Shown: positions 30,736-40,151 of the stretch, piece by piece
Position numbering within the stretch: the first letter of the stretch is position 1
Layout: the number at the start of each line of letters is the position of its first letter
Source: Kazachstania africana CBS 2517
Lineage: Eukaryota > Ascomycota > Saccharomycetes > Saccharomycetales > Saccharomycetaceae
DNA length: 64,000 nt
Direction of reading: 5' to 3'
Assembly (NCBI RefSeq): GCF_000304475.1
Contig: NC_018940.1
Location: 1,240,001-1,304,000, forward strand
Program-made: the position numbers and the translations under genes
Notes under the pieces: model-generated
Databases searched by the model: none
What the model was told of the DNA's origin: nothing
What the model saw: the letters and a program-made list of their open reading frames with translations, nothing else

Positions 30736-31743
30736 ATGGCTGAACCATCCACAAAGAAACAAAAGACATCTGGATCATCTTTAGAACAATTAAAAGCTTC
30801 AGGTACCGTCGTTGTTGCAGACACTGGTGATTTCGAATCAATTGCTAAATTTCAACCACAAGATTCCACCACAAACCCATCCTTAATTTTAGCTGCTGCC
30901 AAGCAACCAGCTTATGCTAAGTTAATTGACGTTGCTGTTGAGTACGGTAAGCAAAACGGTAAGACTAAAGATGAAAAAGTCGAATTGGCTGTTGATAGAT
31001 TATTAGTCGAGTTCGGTAAAGAAATTTTAAAGATCGTCCCAGGTAGAGTCTCCACTGAAGTTGATGCAAGATTATCCTTCGACAAGGAAGCTACTATCGC
31101 CAAGGCTATAGAAATCATTGAATTATACAAAGCTCAAGGAATCTCAAAAGAAAGAATCTTAATCAAAATCGCTTCCACTTGGGAAGGTATCCAAGCCGCT
31201 AGAGAATTAGAAGCTAAACATGGTATCCACTGTAATTTAACTTTATTATTCTCCTTTGGTCAAGCTGTTGCCTGTGCTGAGGCCAACGTCACCTTAATTT
31301 CCCCATTTGTAGGAAGAATTATGGATTGGTACAAGGCTAAATCTGGTGAAACTTACACTGGTGAAACTGATCCAGGTGTCAAATCCGTCAGAAGAATTTA
31401 CAACTATTACAAGAAACACGGTTACAACACTATCGTCATGGGTGCCTCTTTCAGAAATGTCGATGAAATAAAAGCCTTAGCTGGTGTTGACTATTTAACC
31501 ATCTCTCCAAATTTATTAGAAGAATTATTAAACAGCAACGATGCCGTTCCAAAGGTCCTAAACCCAGCCCAAGCTAAGAAGGATGGTGACGCTAAGATCT
31601 CTTTCATCAATGACGAATCTAAATTCAGATTCGACTTGAATGAGGATGCTATGGCTACCGAAAAGTTAGCTGAAGGTATCAGAAAATTCTCTGCCGATAT
31701 TGTCACTTTAATCGATATGATCGAAAAGAAAGTTACTGCTTAA
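30736..31743 (+). CDS. TAL1: Transaldolase Tal1
   Basis: A 335-residue enzyme, the same length as S. cerevisiae Tal1. It transfers a dihydroxyacetone unit between sedoheptulose-7-phosphate and glyceraldehyde-3-phosphate in the non-oxidative pentose phosphate pathway. The Schiff-base lysine is K144 in [11 protein letters not shown]; the substrate motif DSTTNPSLI is near the N-terminus. Cytosolic, with no targeting signal. Codon bias is high. TAL1 follows ILV5 as YLR354C follows YLR355C, and it is convergent with BUD8/9. The ohnolog NQM1 is on chromosome VII in S. cerevisiae; synteny favours TAL1. Confidence 0.98.
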   Translation: MAEPSTKKQKTSGSSLEQLKASGTVVVADTGDFESIAKFQPQDSTTNPSLILAAAKQPAYAKLIDVAVEYGKQNGKTKDEKVELAVDRLLVEFGKEILKIVPGRVSTEVDARLSFDKEATIAKAIEIIELYKAQGISKERILIKIASTWEGIQAARELEAKHGIHCNLTLLFSFGQAVACAEANVTLISPFVGRIMDWYKAKSGETYTGETDPGVKSVRRIYNYYKKHGYNTIVMGASFRNVDEIKALAGVDYLTISPNLLEELLNSNDAVPKVLNPAQAKKDGDAKISFINDESKFRFDLNEDAMATEKLAEGIRKFSADIVTLIDMIEKKVTA

Positions 31744-31864
31744 ATGAATAAATCAAATAAACCATCTTTATATATATTTTTTAAGTTTTAGACGTAGATT
31801 TTAATGAAAATGACTCTTTTTGAAAATTGTATTTCTATATGTGTATATATGCAAAATAGTGTTA

Positions 31865-33454
31865 TTATGTGAGTACTAACGAACTTTGTCTTGTTAGACC
31901 AACTGCAAAACCAACACTAATACCAGCCGCAATGGCAAGTATTTCTCCTATCCCTAAAAGTAAGCATAAAGCTCTAAACCACATCACGTCAACATCCCAT
32001 ATGAAACCTTTTAGCAGACCGATCCTATGTTCCTTGTTCAAAATTAACTTCAACAATCTATAATCATTAACGCCTCCTCTGGCACCAATTCCGATCATGA
32101 AAAAAAATGGTGGACAAAGTAAACAACACATAAGCGTCAAAACTATTCTCCAAACAGAGTACACTTCAGTGAATGCATAATTTCCTGAATCGAATGAATG
32201 CATTGATTCGGAATTGAGTCTTTGAATCGGTATATGTTCCGAATTCCTTTCTAAATCGAGATCATGCTGTATGCTTCCCCTATTTGCATCTGAAACATTA
32301 TCAGATGGAATATTTGCTTGAGTAATAAATTTAGAAAATCTTTTGAAGCTACCATAAGATTTCCTAGGTTTCGATGGCGAGATGCGCTTGTCTTCTTCTG
32401 GTGTTTCTGGCTCAATAGGAAATACATCGTTATGTTTCTCTTTCCAACTATGAGACCCAGAAACTTTTATCAAAACTGGGATTTTGGGTATGTTATCTTG
32501 ATCTTGAACTCTAGAGGCGTCTCTCTGTAAAGCTCCATATTTATTAGTCTTGGGCGTAGAAACAAACAAATTGCTAATCAAGGAGGGGCTGTTAGGACTT
32601 ATAGAGCCCTTGCTAACGGATGATCCCCCTGATTTATTAGATTCACTGGACACTTTTCTTAGTATGTTGTATCCATGTGGCTTAAATCCTCCAATATCGG
32701 TTCCTGCATCAGTGATATATCTAAGGTTTTTCTCCTTTGAAGTCATATCGTTTTTAAGTAATTTCACAGCTTCCCTAACGTCTGGCTCAATAGTATCATC
32801 GTATTGAAATAACGTTGAATGTGTCCTTTCCTTGCCTAAATCAGAATAGTACATGCTTGAACCTTCAGATGAAACTTTCGACCTAAGTAACCTGTGTGTT
32901 TCACTTTCCATGAGACTTGATGTGAATCCTCCTGGAATGAAATTAGTAAGATCTCTCGTCGAGAGTAATTCGTCGGTACCTGATTCTATTGTAGAGCTTA
33001 CCAATTTCGATGTTGAAACTGTTCTTGTACTACTATCTTTTAATAGTACGTCTGAGTTTATTATTTCTCTTTCTAAAACATTTGTTTCTTGAGTAGCTTG
33101 GGAACTTGTTGAAGAGTTCATTGAGCTGTGCATATCATTGTCCCGTTGGGCTTGTCGTATTGAATTTGTCGTATTACCTTCATCTGTTATACTCATAGAA
33201 CCATCATCATCATCATTATTGTCATATTCAGAATTCAAAGAATATCTTCCTGGACTTGCATCAAATCTTGTATCGTCAATATAGACTGCAAAAAAAGCTT
33301 CGTCTAGGGTATCACGCTCATTTGCTAATTGTGTATGTCGATTGTTTATTGCTAAATGTCGTTGATTAGAAGTTGACGGCACTTCTTCTGTATATAGCGA
33401 TTTCCTAGCTTTTCTCCTTGGGTTTAGAGAGATTGAGGATGTATCTGAAGGCAT
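31865..33454 (-). CDS. BUD8: Bud8/Bud9-type bipolar bud-site landmark
   Basis: A 529-residue membrane protein (Bud8 603, Bud9 547). A long serine/threonine- and asparagine-rich N-terminal region (about 1-430) is followed by the conserved C-terminal block with two membrane segments, IVLTLMCCLLCPPFFFMIGIG and ALCLLLGIGEILAIAAGISVGFAVG, separated by a loop of about 40 residues. That arrangement is diagnostic for Bud8/Bud9, the distal and proximal pole markers for bipolar budding. The neighbours TAL1 and YLR352W match BUD8 (YLR353W), but the length is nearer Bud9. The gene may be the only Bud8/9 copy or one of two. Confidence 0.85.
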   Translation of the reverse strand: MPSDTSSISLNPRRKARKSLYTEEVPSTSNQRHLAINNRHTQLANERDTLDEAFFAVYIDDTRFDASPGRYSLNSEYDNNDDDDGSMSITDEGNTTNSIRQAQRDNDMHSSMNSSTSSQATQETNVLEREIINSDVLLKDSSTRTVSTSKLVSSTIESGTDELLSTRDLTNFIPGGFTSSLMESETHRLLRSKVSSEGSSMYYSDLGKERTHSTLFQYDDTIEPDVREAVKLLKNDMTSKEKNLRYITDAGTDIGGFKPHGYNILRKVSSESNKSGGSSVSKGSISPNSPSLISNLFVSTPKTNKYGALQRDASRVQDQDNIPKIPVLIKVSGSHSWKEKHNDVFPIEPETPEEDKRISPSKPRKSYGSFKRFSKFITQANIPSDNVSDANRGSIQHDLDLERNSEHIPIQRLNSESMHSFDSGNYAFTEVYSVWRIVLTLMCCLLCPPFFFMIGIGARGGVNDYRLLKLILNKEHRIGLLKGFIWDVDVMWFRALCLLLGIGEILAIAAGISVGFAVGLTRQSSLVLT

Positions 33455-33481
33455 GATATCATATGTGTGGGTATTTCAATA

Positions 33482-33655
33482 ATGGACGAAATTTATGCTA
33501 GTGTTACAAAATGTGACTTTTCTAATAGAGCCTCTAACTATAGTTATAATGAACTTCTAGTGGCCGAAATACCTTCAGTTAATAAAGAGTTGAGTAATCA
33601 GAACCGATGGCTATTTATTACTATCCCAATTTTCGTGGCCTTGTTTATTTTGTGA
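33482..33655 (+). CDS. Hypothetical 57-residue tail-anchored microprotein
   Basis: An ATG frame of 57 codons with a polar N-terminus (MDEIYASVTKCDFSN) and a strongly hydrophobic extreme C-terminus (WLFITIPIFVALFIL then stop), the layout of a tail-anchored protein. I recognise no family. The main argument against it is that its ATG is only 27 bp from the divergent BUD8/9 ATG, so each gene's promoter would have to lie inside the other. I consider it a possible but unproven gene. Confidence 0.25.
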   Translation: MDEIYASVTKCDFSNRASNYSYNELLVAEIPSVNKELSNQNRWLFITIPIFVALFIL

Positions 33656-34022
33656 AGAAGGTAGAAAGCTCCAGATAAACAATGACTTAAAATATAGCAA
33701 GTGGAATAGAGGAACTCCTAGGAATAACTTCTAGCTTAGGGCTAGTAATAATTCTAGTATAGTGGATTCCAAATCAACAATCACTTTGGAAGCATACACT
33801 TGCAAAATTTCAGGTCGAAATCATCTAAGCTATGAAGGACTAGAATTATACTAGTAAGTGCTGTAAAGGGAAATTGTTTTTTATGCTTTCCAAATTCGGA
33901 AAGAGTAGTGTTTATATATTTCCGAAAATAGTTAATCACATGCCTAAAATGGAAAAGTCCATCATATTTTAAATTTGAAAGGGGAAGCTAGAAAAATAAA
34001 CATATCAATATCGGAAAACGCG
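33656..34022. other. BUD8/9 upstream region with small repeats
   Basis: This AT-rich stretch lies between the microprotein candidate and the YLR352W stop. A quasi-palindromic CTAG-bounded motif occurs twice (33742-33758 and 33839-33854). TTCGGAAA near 33893 and TTTCCGAA near 33919 form a second inverted pair. No gene is evident. Confidence 0.55.
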
Positions 34023-36518
34023 TCACATTTTAAGGCTGTAGTATCGGTACATACCACGTTCAGTACAACCAAAGACCCTGTACTCGTTGACGAGCTCAAA
34101 GTGAATTCTATAACGTTCAGAAGTTATTGGGTCATTAGGGTCGTAGACAAATTCTTCCGGGTGTTGGTAATAATAGTCATTCGCCTTCTTCTTGTTATTA
34201 TGTGGCAGCACAGACATTGAGGAAGAACCCTGACGATTTAAAGAAGGACGTGATGCAGAATGTCTTGGCATTATTGATAGTGACGAGCTCGATCTATTAA
34301 TGTTTCTACGTCTATGGGTAGATCTTGAACGATGGTGTACCCTGAAGAGGCTCAATTGAGATCTTCTTCTTTGCAAATCTGGATTGTTTAAATACTCTTC
34401 GTCAGTTTCCTCCGCTTCCTCTTCTTGCGGCAGCGAAATATGTTGTTCAGGTGAGAATACTGGTGATATGGATGCCATTTCTTCGATAGTAGGGATTGGT
34501 GCTTGATGGTTTTCTCCGCCAGCGAGCTGTTGCAAATCGTGTATCGATCTGTCCCAATATAGCGCAGAACCGACCTCATGTTCCTCACTACTTCTTCGAT
34601 AAACTGAGTGCGCAGTATCACGCCGGTCATCGTCCGGAAGCAACCGCCAACCACCGAGGGGTAACCTAGGCCTAATGATTGGTCTTGAAATATTCCCAAA
34701 GGCAATACCTCCATTCCTGGTTAAAAATTGAGATATCTGGGGTTTGACATCCCTGTAACAATGCTTTCTCCTGAAACTACTTTGAGTAACTAGACCACAG
34801 CTTAAACTTATTTTGTACTGTGCAAACTTCAAGTAATCTGGCTGCTTGATAATTTTGATTATCTTATTACCTTGCGAATCGTACACTGTCCCACGATCAA
34901 CGTTAATATCATCACGATTTAAATATTCATCTGTTTTATAAATCCAATATCGTCTACCGTACGATGTATCAATGTAACATTTCCATTTATAAATGTCATT
35001 CTTCCGGGTTTTTAAGTTATATTTAACAGAAACAATTTCACTTTCATTATTTATTCTCTCTATTTGTTGCCATGCATCAAATGAAATCTCTAAAGCAACC
35101 AATGACTTAGAACAAGTAAGAATTGCTGGATCCTGAATAGTCCATTTATTAACGTATGAATTATTTGATATATTGAGAAATTTCAGTTCTTGTTGTTTTT
35201 GTTTTTTCAAATAATTCAAGATATCTAAGTTTAATGAAGTATAGTCATCTAGTGGAGTTAAAAATTCGACCAATTTACCTATTGGAATATTATTATGTCT
35301 GATTGTTAAACTTTTCAAATATGGATAGTTAATCTTAATAAATATCAGAGCGTCGTTGCAATGGTAGTAAAATCTGTTCTTAGTAACTGTTGTAAAGATC
35401 GATTGAGGACTGTTGTAGTTTGGAGCGTTATTAAAACTACTCAAGGAAATTGCAGATGATGATGTCGAGGACGGTAGTAATGGCATGGTTGCTTGATGTA
35501 GTGGAAGACCACCTATGTTTAGATACTGTAGAGTCTTATTATGACCAAATTGACATAGCTTTTTTAGCAAGAACGTTGTATGAGCTTCATTCCAGGAGGA
35601 TGTATGCGATATGACACTAATATTTAGCCATTCTAAGGTACTCATATTATTTTCATCAGTTACAGCTGGATGATGACTGAAAAATTCCAAAATAGCCCTT
35701 GGAGTCAATTGTGAACAATTAGCTAATGATAAATGCGTCAGATTTTTCAAGTGTGGTAAACCATTCATTAATGCGCTATCGTCTATTGAAGTACGAGAAA
35801 GATCTAATTTCTGTAGCTCTGGCAACAACCTTAAGGTCTTATGCAAAACGAATGATGGAAGGTCTGTACAATCATTTAGTCCCAGACAAGTTATTTGATA
35901 ATTGTATTCTAATGGATTTTCATGCATATTACCGATATCAGCTGAAGAAGGATACAACCTTCTTAAAGCACTAATGAAGTTATTCGTAAAATTGGGACCT
36001 GAGCAACCACAGAAATCTAGTACACTCAGTACTGTTCCAGGTTTTAATAGGAAAAAAATAATTCTATCATCAAGGTCATCTTGTATATGCTCACTGGCAA
36101 GAAACTCTCTTAAGTTTGATTTTGTCAGTTTCAAAAACTGCAACAATGTATCATTAGTTAGATTTTTAATCATTTTATTCATTTCATTTGTCCGTCCTAA
36201 ACCAATTGAAGTTAATTCCTGGAAATCTGCTACCTGAATAATGTTCCTTAATTCATCGTGATAAGAAATTGAATTCAAGAGACTATGAAATCTTTTTGCA
36301 GTGGTGAAATTACAGTACCTGTATACTAAAATTCTACAAATATGGTAGAATGTCTTATTTACCGTTAGATTACTTCTTAAAAAGTTCCGTAGGTTTTCAT
36401 TAAATTTTTCTGATGTACTTGGCTGATCATTGCTCATATAATCCCTAAACTGATAAGTTAGGATCTCATAAACGATTTCAGGAGGGATATTAGACGTTTT
36501 GGTAGTTTCTATTGACAT
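34023..36518 (-). CDS. LUG1: F-box/leucine-rich protein, YLR352W (LUG1) ortholog
   Basis: An 831-residue protein (S. cerevisiae YLR352W is 807). An F-box lies at the N-terminus (about 10-70; IPPEIVYEILTYQFRDY and the TVNKTFYHICRILVYRY helix). Leucine-rich-repeat-like units follow (about 200-480; LQKLDLSRTSIDDSALMNGL, LTHLSLANCSQLTPRAIL). The C-terminal part has a basic serine/arginine-rich region (HRRRNINRSSSS) and the ending MYRYYSL. The S. cerevisiae protein associates with the SCF core; its substrates are not well defined. Place between BUD8 and NIT3 matches YLR352W. The symbol LUG1 is from memory. Confidence 0.88.
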   Translation of the reverse strand: MSIETTKTSNIPPEIVYEILTYQFRDYMSNDQPSTSEKFNENLRNFLRSNLTVNKTFYHICRILVYRYCNFTTAKRFHSLLNSISYHDELRNIIQVADFQELTSIGLGRTNEMNKMIKNLTNDTLLQFLKLTKSNLREFLASEHIQDDLDDRIIFFLLKPGTVLSVLDFCGCSGPNFTNNFISALRRLYPSSADIGNMHENPLEYNYQITCLGLNDCTDLPSFVLHKTLRLLPELQKLDLSRTSIDDSALMNGLPHLKNLTHLSLANCSQLTPRAILEFFSHHPAVTDENNMSTLEWLNISVISHTSSWNEAHTTFLLKKLCQFGHNKTLQYLNIGGLPLHQATMPLLPSSTSSSAISLSSFNNAPNYNSPQSIFTTVTKNRFYYHCNDALIFIKINYPYLKSLTIRHNNIPIGKLVEFLTPLDDYTSLNLDILNYLKKQKQQELKFLNISNNSYVNKWTIQDPAILTCSKSLVALEISFDAWQQIERINNESEIVSVKYNLKTRKNDIYKWKCYIDTSYGRRYWIYKTDEYLNRDDINVDRGTVYDSQGNKIIKIIKQPDYLKFAQYKISLSCGLVTQSSFRRKHCYRDVKPQISQFLTRNGGIAFGNISRPIIRPRLPLGGWRLLPDDDRRDTAHSVYRRSSEEHEVGSALYWDRSIHDLQQLAGGENHQAPIPTIEEMASISPVFSPEQHISLPQEEEAEETDEEYLNNPDLQRRRSQLSLFRVHHRSRSTHRRRNINRSSSSLSIMPRHSASRPSLNRQGSSSMSVLPHNNKKKANDYYYQHPEEFVYDPNDPITSERYRIHFELVNEYRVFGCTERGMYRYYSLKM

Positions 36519-36753
36519 GAGGTACCAGTGTTGAGAAGTGTGCGGTTTAATTTTTGTTTTTGCTACTTCCCTTATTATACAAATATATATATCATTTTCA
36601 TTTTGCAGAAACTATTACAACGATCTGTTCGATGCCGGAATAAAAACCATTGAGCTCCTTCTTAATTAGAGGTCTTGAAAAGATAGATAATCTTTGAGAA
36701 GAAACGTTATTGCTTCAAAGACCATCATCTTCAGAAGATAGATATAAGGTGCC

Positions 36754-37623
36754 ATGTCAAAAGTCTTCAGTGAGAAAATTAAGATTGCCCTGATCCAATT
36801 GAAGGGCTCCTCTGCCGACAAGAGTGCCAATTTGATCAAAGCTAAAAATCTCATTGATAATGCTATGACACGCGAACCCTCGACAAAGATCGTGGTCTTA
36901 CCCGAGTGTTTCAATGCACCTTACTCAGTGACTAAATTTAGAGACTATGCAGAAGTTATAAACAGTGAGAAGAAATCGCAGTCAGTGTCATTATTATCAT
37001 CGATTGCGGCAAGATATAAGATTACATTAATTGGTGGTTCCATTCCAGAAATCGATTTGCAAACGGATAACGTGTATAATACTGCTATTATATTCAATGA
37101 GAATGGTGATCTTATTGATAAACATCGTAAAGTACATCTTTTTGATGTTGATATTCCAAATGGAATCACTTTCAAAGAAAGTGACTCATTATCGCCGGGG
37201 GATAAGGCAACTACAATAAGTACTCCATATGGTAATATTGGAATTGGCATTTGCTATGATATGAGATTTCCTGAATTAGCTATGATAAGTGCTAGGAAAT
37301 ACAATGCCTTTGCGATGATTTATCCTAGCGCGTTCAATACTGTCACGGGTCCTATGCATTGGCATTTATTAGCGAAAGCAAGAGCTGTAGACAACCAAAT
37401 GTATACTATTCTATGCTCTCCTGCGAGAGATATGGAGAGTAACTACCATGCATATGGTCATTCATTGGTTTGTGATCCTAAGGGTAATATTATTTCTGAA
37501 GCTGGTGAAGGAGAGGAAACTATATTTGCTGAATTGGATCCTAAAATCTTGGAAGAGTTTAGAGCTGGGATTCCATTAGATAAACAAAGAAGATTTGATG
37601 TGTATACTGATGTTTCGAAATAA
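36754..37623 (+). CDS. NIT3: Nit3, deaminated-glutathione amidase/omega-amidase family nitrilase
   Basis: A 289-residue member of the carbon-nitrogen hydrolase superfamily (S. cerevisiae Nit3 is 291). The catalytic triad is visible: E51 (LPECFNAP), K126 (DKHRKVHLFDVD) and C167 (GIGICYDMRFPE). NIT2-type enzymes of this branch hydrolyse alpha-ketoglutaramate and related omega-amides; Nit3 is assigned by similarity and length, and the exact substrate in yeast is less certain. Cytosolic or mitochondrial; no clear presequence. It is divergent from YLR352W by 235 bp and convergent with ORM2, as in S. cerevisiae (YLR351C). Confidence 0.93.
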   Translation: MSKVFSEKIKIALIQLKGSSADKSANLIKAKNLIDNAMTREPSTKIVVLPECFNAPYSVTKFRDYAEVINSEKKSQSVSLLSSIAARYKITLIGGSIPEIDLQTDNVYNTAIIFNENGDLIDKHRKVHLFDVDIPNGITFKESDSLSPGDKATTISTPYGNIGIGICYDMRFPELAMISARKYNAFAMIYPSAFNTVTGPMHWHLLAKARAVDNQMYTILCSPARDMESNYHAYGHSLVCDPKGNIISEAGEGEETIFAELDPKILEEFRAGIPLDKQRRFDVYTDVSK

Positions 37624-37725
37624 TAGAGAAATAATTATTCAGACGTGTATATAATTTTTGTTACAAAAACCCTAATATAGGGAAATTGCTTTAGAAAATA
37701 GTTGAATTGTATATGACGGATGTAA

Positions 37726-38379
37726 TTAACTGATTTGTTGAGGGCCTGTTATAATTGGTATGGAAATTCTTAGTCTGTGGGTTACAGGTAATTTTGGAAT
37801 CACACCGACTAATGTAGTCATTATGAAATTGAATACAAATAAATCCAGATTATTACCGTTAAAAAATTGTGTACAGACTAAGAATAAGGCAATTGGAACG
37901 AAAATGAGGAACTTTCTTGAGGGTGTGTACAATGTTTCGCCATCAATTTGTTCCCACATAGTCAAATTATCGTAAGCACCACCATTGAACTCGAATGGAG
38001 TACCCTTGATCATGTGGAACATAACGTACGAACCGATCAAGTAAGTGATATTCGTTAAAGTCCAGGACCAATCGTTAGTGATACCAGGTAATAATTTGAA
38101 AAAAAGATTTAGTAGCAATATAATGACGATGTGTATTATCCAAGCACCAGGTTGCCCCACCCAGGTAGCATTCATATTGGGTAGCATCTGTTGATCATTT
38201 TCATCCTCAAAAGTCTCTTGTTCCACATGCGATATGATACTTGAAGAACGTCTTCTTCTGTGATCCTTGACAGGCGACACCTGTCCCATAACTGCTGAAT
38301 TATCGCCATTAGAAGGAAATTTCTTTAATCTGGTATCTTCCTCCATTGGACGGCCTGACTTAATATTGACAGCTGTCAT
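37726..38379 (-). CDS. ORM2: Orm2-type regulator of serine palmitoyltransferase
   Basis: A 217-residue ER membrane protein (S. cerevisiae Orm2 is 216). The cytosolic N-terminus contains a basic-serine patch (DHRRRRSSSIISHVEQETFED) of the kind phosphorylated by Ypk1 in S. cerevisiae. Then comes the ORMDL core NATWVGQPGAWIIHIVIILL with about four membrane segments and the conserved WEQIDGETLYTPSRKFLIF. Orm proteins bind and restrain serine palmitoyltransferase, the first step of sphingolipid synthesis, the same pathway that Elo3 feeds. Synteny with NIT3 and DIC1 favours ORM2 (YLR350W) over ORM1. Confidence 0.94.
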   Translation of the reverse strand: MTAVNIKSGRPMEEDTRLKKFPSNGDNSAVMGQVSPVKDHRRRRSSSIISHVEQETFEDENDQQMLPNMNATWVGQPGAWIIHIVIILLLNLFFKLLPGITNDWSWTLTNITYLIGSYVMFHMIKGTPFEFNGGAYDNLTMWEQIDGETLYTPSRKFLIFVPIALFLVCTQFFNGNNLDLFVFNFIMTTLVGVIPKLPVTHRLRISIPIITGPQQIS

Positions 38380-38829
38380 CTTATAACACTACTACTATTT
38401 ATTGAATGGTTTTCTCAGTCACTTTCGATTTATCAGATGCCTCTTAAGTATACAATCAAAACGACGAATCTGATTGCTTTCGCCTCGAACTTTTCCCATT
38501 TAGAAAAATTTATGAACGAATTGAGAAACTATGCCCGAAACAGGAAATAGCATGGCTGGAATATTGCTCAGCGTGTTAAATTAGCTAAAGATGGCCTCTA
38601 TGATTGATTCATTGAGGGTTAGTCAGTTCGTTGTCTGTGTCGTGAATTCCGTTGTATTATAAGTGACAGATTGGGCATCTCTGTCGTTGCGTGTGGTAAT
38701 GTAAATCAGTCTGAGAAACAGCGTGGGATAAATGATACAGTAGGGGAAATTCCGGTTTCATTTCCAAGGATGCTCATCGCCTTCATAAATGTATAAAAAG
38801 TCAACTCCAATGGAGTCAGTTGGCGGTGG
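38380..38829. other. Divergent ORM2-DIC1 promoter region
   Basis: This 450-bp AT-rich region lies between two divergent starts. I see no RNA gene, repeat or strong known site in it. Confidence 0.6.
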
Positions 38830-39726
38830 ATGGAACAGCTGGCAAATATATGTGTTCACACAGCAATGTCCTCACAGAAAATTACGTACCCGTGGTGGTA
38901 TGGCGGTGCTGGTGGTATATTTGCTACGGTTTGTACACATCCGCTAGACCTCGCTAAAGTCAGACTACAAGCTGCTCCTTACCCAAAGCCTACTATACCC
39001 GGTATGATATCTCAAATCATTAGAAATGATTCCTTTCTGGGGCTCTATGCCGGACTCAGTGCGTCAATCTTGAGACAATGTACTTACACAACGGCTAGAC
39101 TAGGTCTGTATAATTTTATAAAAGAAAATGTATTACCCAATGATTCTATGAACTATCTCTTATTGGCATCCATTGTGAGTGGTGCAGTTGGCGGATTATT
39201 TGGAAATTTTGCAGATGTCGTTAACATCAGAATGCAAAATGACTCTGCTTTACCATCAAATCTTAGAAGAAACTACAAAAATGTGTTTGATGGAATATAC
39301 AAGATCGTGAAATATGAAAATGGGCTTAAGGCATGTTTTATCGGTTGGAAACCAAACGTACTGAGAGGTATACTCATGACAAGTTCGCAAGCAGTTACCT
39401 ACGATTCTACTAAATTAAAGTTGGTCAATAGTTTCCATTTTAGCGATAACAGTCACTGGACACATTTTCTGTCATCTTTATTTGCAGGTCTTGTCGCTAC
39501 GACGGTTTCCTCACCAGTAGATGTAATTAAGACAAAAATAATGAACGCATTGGAGGATTCACATGGGAAAAATACTTTCAAAATACTATCACAAGCAATA
39601 CGACAAGAGGGACCTTCCTTTTTGTTTCGAGGATGGTTGCCCAGTTTTACTAGACTCGGTCCTCATACAATGCTAATCTTTCTCACCATGGAGCAACTAA
39701 AAAAGCATAAAATTGGCATGTCCTAG
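38830..39726 (+). CDS. DIC1: Mitochondrial dicarboxylate carrier Dic1
   Basis: A 298-residue member of the mitochondrial carrier family (S. cerevisiae Dic1 298), exchanging malate or succinate for phosphate across the inner membrane. Three repeats of about 100 residues each carry the PX[DE]XX[KR] signature: HPLDLAKVRLQAA, FADVVNIRMQ (degenerate proline, as in Dic1) and SPVDVIKTKIMN. Six membrane spans are expected. A second in-frame ATG at 38866 gives a start (MSSQKITYPWWYGG) nearer the usual beginning of the family; I keep the first ATG but the shorter 286-residue form is possible. The gene is in tandem with KAP95 downstream. Confidence 0.95.
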   Translation: MEQLANICVHTAMSSQKITYPWWYGGAGGIFATVCTHPLDLAKVRLQAAPYPKPTIPGMISQIIRNDSFLGLYAGLSASILRQCTYTTARLGLYNFIKENVLPNDSMNYLLLASIVSGAVGGLFGNFADVVNIRMQNDSALPSNLRRNYKNVFDGIYKIVKYENGLKACFIGWKPNVLRGILMTSSQAVTYDSTKLKLVNSFHFSDNSHWTHFLSSLFAGLVATTVSSPVDVIKTKIMNALEDSHGKNTFKILSQAIRQEGPSFLFRGWLPSFTRLGPHTMLIFLTMEQLKKHKIGMS

Positions 39727-40151
39727 GGGAGGCAACATAACCACATAGCATGCCCATATAGCATCATAAGTCTGGATTATTACTATATACACACATGTAT
39801 AATACTTGATTATGCGAACGGCATTATCGAATACTTTAAAATGAAGTCGCTTTAAACGCGTACGAGCGGGTAATGCTTTTTACATTTTGAAAGAAAAAAA
39901 AAATAAAAAATTTGAGAGATCCAAAAAAAGATTATACAAATAACCACTATAATATCCACCATTTCTTGTGATTGAATTGCATTAGTCGAGGTGCTTTTCT
40001 GTGGGAAAACTTACTGGTTTTATACATACCATAATCACAATTTTTAGTTTGGTGTTACAAGTTTAACGACATCTATCTGGTTCAGTGATTTATTTTTTTA
40101 AAGTATTAGGTTCAACTTTTATTTTCTCTCTGAAATAAACAAAATAACAAG
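39727..40151. other. KAP95 promoter region
   Basis: This 425-bp spacer after DIC1 holds an MluI-box-like ACGCGT (39856-39861), a Reb1-type CGGGTAA (39867-39873) and an A-rich tract (39892-39909). No gene is evident. Confidence 0.65.
39856..39873. promoter_or_regulatory. ACGCGT box next to a Reb1-type site upstream of KAP95
   Basis: ACGCGT (39856-39861), the MCB core bound by MBF, is followed 5 bp later by CGGGTAA (39867-39873), a Reb1 core. They lie about 280-295 bp before the KAP95 ATG. Cell-cycle control of KAP95 is not something I know of, so the MCB match may be incidental. The Reb1 site beside an A-rich tract is a common promoter arrangement. Confidence 0.45.

Noticed and set aside
33900..33945. 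Centromere-like elements: TTTCCGAAAA resembling CDEIII and ATCACATG resembling CDEI
   Set aside because: The two are adjacent and in the wrong order, with no 80-bp AT-rich CDEII between them. The other CDEI-like ATCACGTG at 1372-1379 also lacks a CDEII/CDEIII partner.
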